From contig JANVFP010000014.1 of assembly GCA_027919835.1 (NCBI GenBank), positions 992,001-1,056,000 on the forward strand: a stretch of 64,000 nt of DNA, in the 5' to 3' direction. Both the position numbers and the translations under genes were made by a program. A model generated the notes under the pieces. It saw nothing but the letters and a program-made list of their open reading frames with translations. It searched no databases and was not told where the DNA came from. Positions 33,549 to 46,579 of the stretch are shown here, in pieces (within the stretch, counting starts at the first letter, position 1; the number at the start of each line of letters is the position of its first letter). The DNA is from Lentinula raphanica. Taxonomy: Eukaryota > Basidiomycota > Agaricomycetes > Agaricales > Omphalotaceae.

Positions 33549-34140
33549 CGAATAACCGAGGTCCTACTGAGAGAGCAAGCGAAGCCCGCGCCAAAATTAG
33601 TCAGGATTTGTAAGAGCTTGTAATCAAGATACAATAAGCAGAATAGTGTCATACTGCTTACACAGCATCATGTGATCCCGCTGTTTGTGCCCATTCCCCG
33701 CCGTTCCTAATGCAGAAGCGAGATCTTCGGGTCCTGCAAGATCTGAAGAGAGATACTGCGACATCTTCGTGGGCCCAAAATGTCTTCTCCGAGGAGCACT
33801 GCATGCTGAGATACAAAAGAGAGAGCTACTGCGACTCCAAGAAACATCCTAAGTTGAACTGCCTACTCTACCTGAACATGATGGACAACTTTCAACTACT
33901 CAATGGACACGAAATGAGTCTATTTGTACTGCTCGTGAGTGGTCATAAAAAAGGAGATATCGCAGCTTCAAAGCGCCAGTGATACTAGGGACAGCAGGCG
34001 GAAGTTCCTACACCTAGTATGCATTGGGCAGAGCTTGCCCATTCTCTGCCCCCTTTGAATCCAAAACGCATACGAAAGGTTGTTCTTGAAGTTGGTAGCT
34101 AGACCATACAAAAGAAATTGAACCTCCCTCCCAGGTTGCA
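33549..34140. other. no confident gene
   Basis: One 90-codon plus-strand frame (33710-33982) with no recognised domain; possibly upstream remains of the coding-like stretch at 34141. Nothing else seen. Confidence 0.4.
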
Positions 34141-34340
34141 TATCACAAACTCTACATCTCAGAGGAGCAACAGTCGCAGCTAGATGACATATACAAGTCC
34201 AAAAAGCACTTTGAACATGAGTATTCCAAACGTGATCAGCGGGACGCTAAAGCCAAACTGGCGGAACTCAGGACCATGTCCGCTGCACGCAGCAACAGAC
34301 TGGAGCAGCTGTGTACTACTATATTGGTTGATAAAATGGA
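34141..34340 (+). pseudogene. coding-like coiled-coil fragment fused to the first satellite monomer
   Basis: An open frame begins with YHKLYISEEQQSQLDDIYKS, continues as a strongly charged helix (KKHFEHEYSKRDQRDAKAKL), and runs without a break into the first satellite monomer as AELRTMSAARSNRLEQL and on. It looks like the 3' part of an exon: a tccctcccag acceptor-like site lies just before it (about 34132). Family not recognised. Confidence 0.4.
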
Positions 34341-37300
34341 TAGAGTAGGGGGCCCCATGCCGTCAGATAGTCATCCAATGCTTCCTGGATGTGGTGTGAT
34401 GAGCAGGACCATGTCCACTGCACGTGGCAAGAGACTGGAAACCTCAACGGCACCAGCTGTGTATTACTATATTGGTTAGGACAATGGATAGATTAGGGGC
34501 CCCAATGCAGTCAGATAGTCAGCCCATGCCTCCTGGATGTGGTCTGATGAGCAGGACCATGTCCACTGCACGTGGCAAGAGACTGGAAACCTCAGCGGCA
34601 CCAGCTGGGTACCACTATATTGGTTGATAAAATGGATAGATTAGGGGTCCCAATGCAGTCAGATAGTCATCCAATGCTTCCTGGATGTGGTCTGATGAGC
34701 AGGACCATGTCTACTGCACGTGGCAAGAGACTGGAAACCTCAGCGGCACCAGTTGTGTACCACTATATTGGTTGATAAAATGGATCGATTAGGGGTCCCA
34801 ATAGAATAGATAGATTAGCGGCCCCCATGCCATCAGATAGTTATCCAATGCTTCCTGAATGTGGTCTGATAAGCAGGACCATGTCCACTGCACGTGGCAA
34901 GAGACTGGAAACCTCAGCGGCACCAGCTGGGTATTACTATATTGGTTAATACAATAGATAGATTAGGGGCCCCCATGCTGTCAGATAGTCATCCAATGCT
35001 TCTTAGATGTGGTCTGATAAGCAGGACCATGTCCGCTGCATGTGGCAAGAGACTGGAAACCTCAGCGGCACCAGTTGGGTACCACTATATTGGTTGATAC
35101 AATGGATAGATTAGAGGCCCCAATGCAGTCAGATAGTCATCCTATGCTTCCTGGATGTGGTCTGATGAGCAGGACCATGTCCACTGCACGTGGCAAGAGA
35201 CTGGAAACCTCAGCGGCACCAGCTGTGTACTACTATATTGGTTAAGACAATGGATAGATTAAGGGTCCCAATGCAGTCAGATAGTCATCCTATGCTTCCA
35301 GGATGTGGTCTGATGAGCAGGACCATGTCCACTGCACGTGGCAAGAGACTGGAAACCTCAGCGGCACCAGCTGTGTACTACTATATTGGTTAAGACAATG
35401 GATAGATTAGGGGTCCCAATGCAGTCAGATAGTCATCCTATGCTTCCTGGATGTGGTCTGATGAGCAGGACCATGTCCACTGCACGTGGCAAGAGACTGG
35501 AAACCTCAGCGGCACCAGCTGGGTATTACTATATTGGTTAATATAATGAATGAATTAGGGGACCCCATGCACTCAGATAGTCATCCAATGCCTCCTGGAC
35601 GTGGTCTGATGAGCAGGACCATGTCCACTGCACGTGGCAAGAGACTGGAAACCTCAGCGGCACTAGTTGGGTACCACTATATTGGTTGATACAATGGATA
35701 GATTAGAGGCCCCAATGCAGTCAGATAGTCATCCTATGCTTCCTGGATGTGGTCTGATGAGCAGGACCATGTCTACTGCACGTGGCAAGAGACTGGAAAC
35801 CTTAGCGGCACCAGTTGTGTACTACTATATTGGTTGATAAAATGGATAGATTAGGGGTCCCAATGCAGTCAGATAGTCATCCAATGCCTCCTGAACGTGG
35901 TCTGATGAGCAGGACCATGTCCACTGCACGTGGCAAGAGACTGGAAACCTCAGCGGCACCAGATGTGTACCACTATATTGGTTGATACAATGGATAGATT
36001 AGGGGTCCCAATGCTGTCAGATAGTCAGCCCATGCCTCCTGGATGTGGGCTGATGAGCAGGACCATGTCCACTGCACGTGGCAAGAGTTTGGAAACCTCA
36101 GCCGCACCAGCTGGGTACCACTATATTGGTTAATACAATAGATAGATTAGGGGCCCCGATGCTGTCAGATAGTCATCCAATGCTTCTTAGATGTGGTCTG
36201 ATAAGCAGGACCATGTCCGCTGCATGTGGCAAGAGACTGGAAACCTCAGCGGCAGCAGCTGGGTACCACTATATTGGTTGATAAAATGGATAGATTAGGG
36301 ATCCCAATGCAGTCAGATAGTCAGCCCATGCCTCCTGGATGTGGTCTGATGAGCAGGACCATGTCTACTGCACGTGGCAACAGACTGGAAACCTCAGCGG
36401 CACCAGCTGGGTACCACGATATTGGTCAAGACAATGGATAGATTAGGGGTCCCAATGCAGTCGGACAGTCATCCCATGCCTCCTGGATGTGGTCTGATGA
36501 GCAGGACCATGTCCACTGCACGTGGCAAGAGACTGGAAACCTCAGCGGCACCAGTTGTGTACCACTATATTGGTTGATACAATGGATAGATTAGGGGTCC
36601 CAATGCAGTCAGATAGTCATCCAATGCTTCCTGGATGTGGTCTGATGAGCAGGACCATGTCTACTGCACGTGGCAAGAGACTGGAAACCTCAGCGGCACC
36701 AGCTGGGTACCACTATATTGGTTGATAAAATGGATAGATTAGGGGTCCCAATGCAGTCAGATAGTCATCCAATGCTTCCTGGATGTGGTCTGATGAGCAG
36801 GACCATGTCTACTGCACGTGGCAAGAGACTGGAAACCTCAGCGGCACCAGTTGTGTACCACTATATTGGTTGATAAAATGGATCGATTAGGGGTACCAAT
36901 AGAATAGATAGATTAGCGGCCCCCATGCCATCAGATAGTTATCCAATGCTTCCTGAATGTGGTCTGATAAGCAGGACCATGTCCACTGCACGTGGCAAGA
37001 GACTGGAAACCTCAGCGGCACCAGTTGTGTACCATGATATTGGTTAAGACAATGGATAGATTAGGGGCCCCCATGCTGTCAGATAGTCATCCAATGCTTC
37101 TTAGATGTGGTCTGATAAGCAGGACCATGTCCGCTGCATGTGGCAAGAGACTGGAAACCTCAGCGGCACCAGTTGGGTACCACTATATTGGTTGATACAA
37201 TGGATAGATTAGAGGCCCCAATGCAGTCAGATAGTCATCCTATGCTTCCTGGATGTGGTCTGATGAGCAGGACCATGTCCACTGCCCGTGGCAAGAGACT

Positions 37301-38981
37301 GGAAACCTCAGCGGCACCAGCTGGGTATTACTATATTGGTTGATACAATGGATAGATTAGAGGCCCCAATGCAGTCAGATAGTCATCCTATGCTTCCTGG
37401 ATGTGGTCTGATGAGCAGGACCATGTCCACTGCCCGTGGCAAGAGACTGGAAACCTCAGCGGCACCAGCTGTGTACTACTATATTGGTTAAGACAATGGA
37501 TAGATTAAGGGTCCCAATGCAGTCAGATAGTCATCCTATGCTTCCTGGATGTGGTCTGATGAGCAGGACCATGTCCACTGCATGTGGCAAGAGACTGGAA
37601 ACCTCAGCGGCACCAGTTGTGTACCACGATATTGGTTAATATAATGAATGAATTAGGGGACCCCATGCACTCAGATAGTCATCCAATGCCTCCTGGACGT
37701 GGTCTGATGAGCAGGACCATGTCTACTGCACGTGGCAAGAGACTGGAAACCTCAGCGGCACCAGTTGTGTACTACTATATTGGTTGATACAATGGATAGA
37801 TTAGGGGTCCCAATGCAGTCAGATAGTCATCCAATGCTTCCTGGATGTGGTCTGATGAGCAGGACCATGTCTACTGCACGTGGCAAGAGACTGGAAACCT
37901 CAGCGGCACCAGCTGGGTACCACTATATTGGTTGATAAAATGGATAGATTAGGGGTCCCAATGCAGTCAGATAGTCATCCAATGCTTCCTGGATGTGGTC
38001 TGATGAGCAGGACCATGTCTACTGCACGTGGCAAGAGACTGGAAACCTCAGCGGCACCAGTTGTGTACCACTATATTGGTTGATAAAATGGATCGATTAG
38101 GGGTCCCAATAGAATAGATAGATTAGCGGCCCCCATGCCATCAGATAGTTATCCAATGCTTCCTGAATGTGGTCTGATAAGCAGGACCATGTCCACTGCA
38201 CGTGGCAAGAGACTGGAAACCTCAGCAGCACCAGTTGTGTACCACAATATTGGTTAAGACAATGGATAGATTAGGGGTCCCAATGCAGTCAGACATTCAT
38301 CCAATGCTTCCTGGATGTGGTCTGATGAGCAGGACCATGTCTACTGCACGTAGCAAGAGACTGGAAACCTCAACGGCACCAGCTGTGTATTACTATATTG
38401 GTTAGGACAATGGATAGATTACGGGGCCCCATGCCGTCAGATAGTCATCCAATGCTTCCTGGATGTGGTGTGATGAGCAGGACCATGTCCACTGCACGTG
38501 GCAAGAGGCTGGAAACCTCAGCGGCACCAGTTGTGTACCATGATATTGGTTAAGACAATGGATAGATTAGGGGTCCCAATGCAGTCAGATAGTCATCCCA
38601 TGCCTCCTGGATGTGGTCTGATGAGCAGGACCATGTCCACTGCATGTGGCAAGAGACTGGAAACCTCAGCGGCACCAGTTGTGTACCACGATATTGGTTA
38701 AGACAATGGATAGATTAGGGGTCCCAATGCAGTCAGACATTCATCCAATGCTTCCTGGATGTGGTCTGATGAGCAGGACCATGTCCACTGCACGTGGCAA
38801 GAGACTGGAAACCTCAGCGGCACCAGCTGGGTACCACTATATTGGTTAATAGAATAGATAGATTAGCAGTCCCAATGCAGTCAGATAGTCATCCAATGCT
38901 TCCTGGATGTGGTCTGATGAGCAGGACCATGTCTACTGCACGTGGCAAGAGACTGGAAACCTCAGCGGCACCAGCTGGGTA

Positions 38982-39206
38982 CATCTGGAAAACTATATTG
39001 GGCCTGGACTCTCTAGGTAACACCAGGGACACCCCCCAAATCCTTGGCCTTCTTCATTTGCCTGAGAGATATTCCAAGGATACCCAGGGCAGCCTGGGGC
39101 AGCCCAGGGATCCAAAAGATCCTGTAAAGCTCTCAGGCTAACAAGGATTTGGGGGGTGTCCCTGTGGAATCACAGAGACCAGAGGCAAATGGGTGTTTTC
39201 CAGATG
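38982..39206. mobile_element. short inverted-repeat element (MITE-like) copy 1
   Basis: 225 bp with termini CATCTGGAAAAC and GTTTTCCAGATG, plus an inner inverted pair (gggacaccccccaaatcc with ggatttggggggtgtccc). It interrupts a satellite monomer; the flanks give a 2-bp TA duplication (38980-38981 and 39207-39208) and rejoin as the intact gggtaccac of other monomers. No coding capacity. Confidence 0.88.
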
Positions 39207-42200
39207 TACCACTATATTGGTTAATAGAATAGATAGATTAGCGCTCCCAATGCAGTCAGATAGTCATCCAATGCTTCCTGGATGTGGTCTGATGAGCAGG
39301 ACCATGTCTACTGCACGTGGCAAGAGACTGGAAACCTCAGCGGCACCAGCTGGGTACTGCTATATTGGTTAATAGAATGGATAGATTAGCGGCCCCCATG
39401 CCATCAGATAGTCATCCAATGCTTCCTGGATGTGGTCTGATAAGCAGGACCATGTCCACTGCACGTGGCAAGAGACTGGAAACCTCAGCAGCACCAGTTG
39501 TGTACCACGATATTGGTTAAGACAATGGATAGATTAGGGGTCCCAATGCAGTCAGACATTCATCCAATGCTTCCTGGATGTGGTCTGATGAGCAGGACCA
39601 TGTCTACTGCACGTGGCAAGAGACTGGAAACCTCAGCGGCACCAGTTGTGTACCACGATATTGGTTAAGACAATGGATAGATTAGGGGTCCCAATGCAGT
39701 CAGACATTCATCCAATGCTTCCTGGATGTGGTCTGATGAGCAGGACCATGTCCACTGCACGTGGCAAGAGACTGGAAACCTCAGCGGCACCAGCTGGGTA
39801 CCACTATATTGGTTAATAGAATAGATAGATTAGCAGTCCCAATGCAGTCAGATAGTCATCCAATGCTTCCTGGATGTGGTCTGATGAGCAGCACCATGTC
39901 CACTGCACGTGGCAAGAGACTGGAAACCTCAGCGGCACCAGCTGTGTACTACTATATTGGTTAAGACAATGGATAGATTAGGGGTCCCAATGCAGTCAGA
40001 TAGTCATCCTATGCTTCCTGGATGTGGTCTGATGAGCAGGACCATGTCCACTGCACGTGGCAAGAGACTGGAAACCTCAGCGGCACCAGCTGGGTATTAC
40101 TATATTGGTTAGGACAATGGATAGATTACGGGGCCCCATGCCGTCAGATAGTCATCCAATGCTTCCTGGATGTGGTGTGATGAGTAGGACCATGTCCACT
40201 GCACGTGGCAAGAGACTGGAAACCTCAGCGGCACCAGTTGTGTACCATGATATTGGTTAAGACAATGGATAGATTAGGGGTCCCAATGCAGTCAGATAGT
40301 CATCCCATGCCTCCTGGATGTGGTCTGATGAGCAGGACCATGTCCACTGCACGTGGCAAGAGACTGGAAACCTCAGCAGCACCAGTTGTGTACTACTATA
40401 TTGGTTGATAAAATGGATAGATTAGGGGTCCCAATGCAGTCAGATAGTCATCCAATGCTTCCTGGATGGGGTCTAATGAGCAGGACCATGTCCGCTGCGC
40501 GTGGCAAGAGACTGGAAACCTCAGCGGCACCAGTTGTGTACCATGATATTGGTTAAGACAATGGATAGATTACGGGGCCCCATGCCGTCAGATAGTCATC
40601 CAATGCTTCCTGGATGTGGTCTGATAAGCAGGACCATGTCCACTGCACGTGGCAAGAGACTGGAAACCTCAGCAGCACCAGTTGTGTACCACGATATTGG
40701 TTAAGACAATGGATAGATTAGGGGTCCCAATGCAGTCAGATAGTCATCCCATGCTTCCTGGATGGGGTTTAATGAGCAGGACCATGTCCGCTGCGCGTGG
40801 CAAGAGACTGGAAACCTCAGCGGCACCAGCTGGGTACCACTATATTGGTTAATAGAATAGATAGATTAGCAGTCCCAATGCAGTCAGATAGTCATCCAAT
40901 GCTTCCTGGATGGGGTCTGATGAGCAGCACCATGTCCACTGCACGTGGCAAGAGACTGGAAACCTCAGCGGCACCAGTTGTGTACCATGATATTGGTTAA
41001 GACAATGGATGGATTAGGGGTCCCAATGCAGTCAGATAGTCATCCCATGCCTCCTGGATGTGGTCTGATGAGCAGCACCATGTCCACTGCACGTGGCAAG
41101 AGACTGGAAACCTCAGCAGCACCAGTTGTGTACCACGATATTGGTTAAGACAATGGATAGATTAGGGGTCCCAATGCAGTCAGATATTCATCCAATGCTT
41201 CCTGGATGTGGTCTGATGAGCAGGACCATGTCTACTGCACGTGGCAAGAGACTGGAAACCTCAGCGGCACCAGCTGGGTACTGCTATATTGGTTAATAGA
41301 ATGGATAGATTAGGGGTCCCAATGCAGTCAGACAGTCATCCAATGCTTCCTGGATGTGGTCTGATGAGCAGGACCATGTCCACTGCACGTGGCAAGAGAC
41401 TGGAAACCTCAGCGGCACCAGCTGGGTACTGCTATATTGGTTAAGACAATGGATAGATTAGCGGCCCCCATGCCATCAGATAGTCATCCAATGCTTCCTG
41501 GATGTGGTCTGATAAGCAGGACCATGTCCACTGCACGTGGCAAGAGACTGGAAACCTCAGCAGCACCAGTTGTGTACCACGATATTGGTTAAGACAATGG
41601 ATAGATTAGGGGTCCCAATGCAGTCAGACATTCATCCAATGCTTCCTGGATGTGGTCTGATGAGCAGGACCATGTCTACTGCACGTGGCAAGAGACTGGA
41701 AACCTCAGCGGCACCAGTTGTGTACCACGATATTGGTTAAGACAATGGATAGATTAGGGGTCCCAATGCAGTCAGATAGTCATCCCATGCTTCCTGGATG
41801 TGGTCTGATGAGCAGGACCATGTCCACTGCACGTGGCAAGAGACTGGAAACCTCAGCGGCACCAGCTGGGTACCACTATATTGGTTAATAGAATAGATAG
41901 ATTAGCAGTCCCAATGCAGTCAGATAGTCATCCAATGCTTCCTGGATGGGGTCTAATGAGCAGGACCATGTCCGCTGCGCGTGGCAAGAGACTGGAAACC
42001 TCAGCGGCACCAGTTGTGTACCATGATATTGGTTAAGACAATGGATAGATTACGGGGCCCCATGCCGTCAGATAGTCATCCAATGCTTCCTGGATGTGGT
42101 CTGATAAGCAGGACCATGTCTACTGCACGTGGCAAGAGACTGGAAACCTCAGCGGCACCAGCTGGGTACTGCTATATTGGTTAATAGAATGGATAGATTA

Positions 42201-45136
42201 GCGGCCCCCATGCCATCAGATAGTCATCCAATGCTTCCTGGATGTGGTCTGATAAGCAGGACCATGTCCACTGCACGTGGCAAGAGACTGGAAACCTCAG
42301 CAGCACCAGTTGTGTACCACGATATTGGTTAAGACAATGGATAGATTAGGGGTCCCAATGCAGTCAGATAGTCATCCCATGCTTCCTGGATGGGGTTTAA
42401 TGAGCAGGACCATGTCCGCTGCGCGTGGCAAGAGCCTGGAAACCTCAGCGGCACCAGCTGGGTACCACTATATTGGTTAATAGAATAGATAGATTAGCAG
42501 TCCCAATGCAGTCAGATAGTCATCCAATGCTTCCTGGATGTGGTCTGATGAGCAGCACCATGTCCACTGCACGTGGCAAGAGACTGGAAACCTCAGCGGC
42601 ACCAGCTGTGTACTACTATATTGGTTAAGACAATGGATAGATTAGGGGTCCCAATGCAGTCAGATAGTCATCCTATGCTTCCTGGATGTGGTCTGATGAG
42701 CAGGACCATGTCCACTGCACGTGGCAAGAGACTGGAAACCTCAGCGGCACCAGCTGGGTATTACTATATTGGTTAGGACAATGGATAGATTACGGGGCCC
42801 CATGCCGTCAGATAGTCATCCAATGCTTCCTGGATGTGGTGTGATGAGCAGGACCATGTCCACTGCAGGTGGCAAGAGACTGGAAACCTCAGCGGCACCA
42901 GTTGTGTACCATGATATTGGTTAAGACAATGGATAGATTAGGGGTCCCAATGCAGTCAGATAGTCATCCCATGCCTCCTGGATGTGGTCTGATGAGCAGG
43001 ACCATGTCCACTGCACGTGGCAAGAGACTGGAAACCTCAGCAGCACCAGTTGTGTACTACTATATTGGTTGATAAAATGGATAGATTAGGGGTCCCAATG
43101 CAGTCAGATAGTCATCCAATGCTTCCTGGATGGGGTCTAATGAGCAGGACCATGTACGCTGCGCGTGGCAAGAGACTGGAAACCTCAGCGGCACCAGTTG
43201 TGTACCATGATATTGGTTAAGACAATGGATAGATTACGGGGCCCCATGCCGTCAGATAGTCATCCAATGCTTCCTGGATGTGGTCTGATGAGCAGGACCA
43301 TGTCCGCTGCACGTGGCAAGAGACTGGAAACCTCAGCTGCACCAGCTGTGTACCACTATATTGGTTAATACAATGGATAGATTAGGTGCCCCCATGCCGG
43401 TGTACCACTATATTGGTTAAGACAATGGATAGTTTAGGGGGCTCAATGCAGTCAGATAGTCATCCAATGCCTCATGGATGGGGTCTGATGAGCAGGACCA
43501 TGTCTACTGCGCGTGGCAAGAGACTGGAAACCTCAGTGGCACCAGCTGTGTACTACTATATTGGTCAGAACAATGGAAGACAATGGATAAATTAGGGGTC
43601 CCAATGCAGTCAGATAGTCATTCAATGCCTCCTGGATGGGGTCTGATGAGCAGGACCATGTCTACTGCACGTGGCAAGAGACTGGAAGCCTCAGCGGAGG
43701 CAGCTGGGTACCACAATATTGGTTAAGACAATGGAAAGATCAGGGGTCCCAATGCAGTCAGATAGTCATCCCATGCCTCCTGGATGTGGTCTGATGAGCA
43801 GGACCATGTCCACTGCACGTGGCAAGAGACTGGAAACCTCAGCGGCACCAGCTGGGTACCACTATATTGGTTAATACAATAGATGGATTAGGGGCCCCCA
43901 TGCTGTCAGATAGTCATCCAATGCTTCTTAGATGTGGTCTGATAAGCAGGACCATGTCCGCTGCATGTGGCAAGAGACTGGAAACCTCAGCGGCACCAGA
44001 TGTGTACCACTATATTGGTTGATACAATGGATAGATTAGGGGTCCCAATGCAGTCGGACAGTCATCCCATGCCTCCTGGATGTGGTCTGATGAGCAGGAC
44101 CATGTCCACTGCACGTGGCAAGAGACTGGAAACCTCAGCGGCACCAGTTGTGTACCACGATATTGGTCAAGACAATGGATAGATTAGGGGTCCCAATGCA
44201 GTCGGACAGTCATCCCATGCCTCCTGGATGTGGTCTGATGAGCAGGACCATGTCCACTGCACGTGGCAAGAGACTGGAAACCTCAGCGGCAGCAGCTGGG
44301 TACCACTATATTGGTTGATAAAATGGATAGATTAGGGGTCCCAATGCAGTCAGATAGTCATCCAATGCTTCCTGGATGTGGTCTGATGAGCAGGACCATG
44401 TCTACTGCACGTGGCAAGAGACTGGAAGCCTCAGCGGAGGCAGCTGGGTACCACAATATTGGTTAATACAATAGATAGATTAGGGGCCCCCATGCAGTCA
44501 GATAGTCATCCAATGCTTCTTAGATGTGGTCTGATAAGCAGGACCATGTCCGCTGCATGTGGCAAGAGACTGGAAACCTCAGCGGCACCAGTTGTGTACC
44601 ACGATATTGGTTAAGACAATGGATAGATTAGGGGTCCCAATGCAGTCAGACATTCATCCAATGCTTCCTGGATGTGGTCTGATGAGCAGGACCATGTCTA
44701 CTGCACGTGGCAAGAGACTGGAAACCTCAGCGGCACCAGCTGTGTACCACGATATTGGTCAAGACAATGGATAGATTAGGGGTCCCAATGCAGTCGGACA
44801 GTCATCCCATGCCTCCTGGATGTGGTCTGATGAGCAGGACCATGTCCACTGCACGTGGCAAGAGACTGGAAACCTCAGCGGCACCAGTTGTGTACCACGA
44901 TATTGGTCAAGACAATGGATAGATTAGGGGTCCCAATGCAGTCGGACAGTCATCCCATGCCTCCTGGATGTGGTCTGATGAGCAGGACCATGTCCACTGC
45001 ACGTGGCAAGAGACTGGAAACCTCAGCGGCACCAGTTGTGTACCACTATATTGGTTGATACAATGGATAGATTAGGGGTCCCAATGCAGTCAGATAGTCA
45101 TCCAATGCTTCCTGGATGTGGTCTGATGAGCAGGAC

Positions 45137-45360
45137 CATCAGCAAATTCACACCTGTCTCTGGAGACTCCAGGGACATCCCCCAAATCCTGAGCAGCCTG
45201 AGAGTACTAAAAGCACTTTAGAGTCTCTGGGCAACTTTGAATATCTCTGAGGATCTCTGAGAGTACCACATTTTCTCTGAGAGAGCTGAAAGTGATAAAA
45301 TCTCTCTAGAATTTGGGGGGTGTCCCTGGAGTCTCCAGAGATAGAGTGAATTTGCTGATG
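45137..45360. mobile_element. short inverted-repeat element (MITE-like) copy 2
   Basis: 224 bp with termini CATCAGCAAATTCAC and GTGAATTTGCTGATG, inner pair ctggagactccagggacatc and ggtgtccctggagtctccag. Flanked by AC on both sides (45135-45136, 45361-45362); removal of element plus one AC restores caggaccatgtc of the satellite. Confidence 0.88.
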
Positions 45361-46579
45361 ACCATGTCTACTGCACGTGGCAACAGACTGGAAACCTCAG
45401 CGGCACCAGCTGGGTACCACTATATTGGTTGATAAAATGGATAGATTAGGGGTCCCAATCCAGTCAGATAGTCATCCAATGCTTCCTGGATGTGGTCTGA
45501 TGAGCAGGACCATGTCTACTGCAGGTGGCAAGAGACTGGAAACCTCAGCGGCACCAGTTGTGTACCATGATATTGGTTAAGACAATGGATAGATTAGGGG
45601 TCCCAATGCAGTCAGATAGTCATCCTATGCTTCCTGGATGTGGTCTGATGAGCAGGACCATGTCCACTGCATGTGGCAAGAGACTGGAAACCTCAGCGGC
45701 ACCAGTTGTGTACCACGATATTGGTTAAGACAATGGATAGATTAGGGGTCCCAATGCAGTCAGACATTCATCCAATGCTTCCTGGATGTGGTCTGATGAG
45801 CAGGACCATGTCCACTGCATGTGGCAAGAGACTGGAAACCTCAGCGGCACCAGTTGTGTACCACGATATTGGTTAAGACAATGGATAGATTAGGGGTCCC
45901 AATGCAGTCAGACATTCATCCAATGCTTCCTGGATGTGGTCTGATGAGCAGGACCATGTCTACTGCACGTGGCAAGAGACTGGAAGCCTCAGCGGAGGCA
46001 GCTGGGTACCACAATATTGGTTAAGACAATGGAAAGATCAGGGGTCCCAATGCAGTCAGATAGTCATCCCATGCCTCCTGGATGTGGTCTGATGAGCAGG
46101 ACCATGTCCACTGCACGTGGCAAGAGACTGGAAACCTCAGCGGCACCAGCTGGGTACCACTATATTGGTTAATAGAATAGATAGATTAGCAGTCCCAATG
46201 CAGTCAGATAGTCATCCAATGCTTCCTGAATGTGGTCTGATGAGCAGGACCATGTCTACTGCACGTGGCAAGAGACTGGAAGCCTCAGCGGCAGCAGCTG
46301 GGTACCACGATATTAGTGAATGGCACGGGTGTGCCGGGTTGCCTCGGGTCCCAGGTCGGGTTGCTTAGTCGGGTCGGGTCGGCTGGGCATTTGGGAACCC
46401 GGCACCCGGGTAGCACACCCGGCACTGAGAGGAACTCTGCGGGCGGCTTCTCGGCTTCTCGATACTTCAACAAATGTCATTTATTATGTACGTGTAATGC
46501 GTAGATAGACAGCGACGTTTCGAGAATCATTAAAAAATTTTGTACAACTCAGCTACAGTGACTACGGGGGCTACAGAAC

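Larger units (their letters stand above)
34270..46313 (+). repeat. 148-bp satellite array, left block (about 78 monomers)
   Basis: Head-to-tail monomers of 148 bp; landmark words such as ctgatgagcaggaccatgtc and gagactggaaacctcagcgg recur exactly every 148 bp. Monomers are roughly 90-98% alike by eye. Three places (near 34795, 36893 and 38103) carry an extra 26 bp, giving 322-bp steps, and a shortened monomer lies near 43390. Two inverted-repeat elements are inserted (38982-39206, 45137-45360). Each monomer has a 67-codon ATG frame, but 148 is not a multiple of three, so the frames stagger and do not form a repeat protein. The array stops at 46313, where a hAT element is inserted, and resumes at 60244. 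Satellites of this kind often sit in pericentromeric or subtelomeric heterochromatin; the location here is unknown. Confidence 0.97.

Noticed and set aside
33710..33982. 90-codon ORF as a separate gene
   Set aside because: No recognisable domain; at best part of the decayed coding region that ends in the satellite.
38980..39208. Tc1/mariner MITE on the basis of the TA duplication of copy 1
   Set aside because: The other three copies with the same termini have AC or CA duplications, so TA is coincidental.
34270..46313. Hammerhead ribozyme in each monomer (ctgatgag ... gaaac, with agtc upstream)
   Set aside because: The core words are present and a small atcca/tggat stem can form. But the G-C pair next to GAAA is missing, stem III has only two pairs, the stem II insert is far too long, and many monomers carry ctgataag, which breaks the catalytic core.
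34270..46313. CRISPR array
   Set aside because: Period 148 bp with no repeat-spacer alternation, eukaryotic context and no cas genes.
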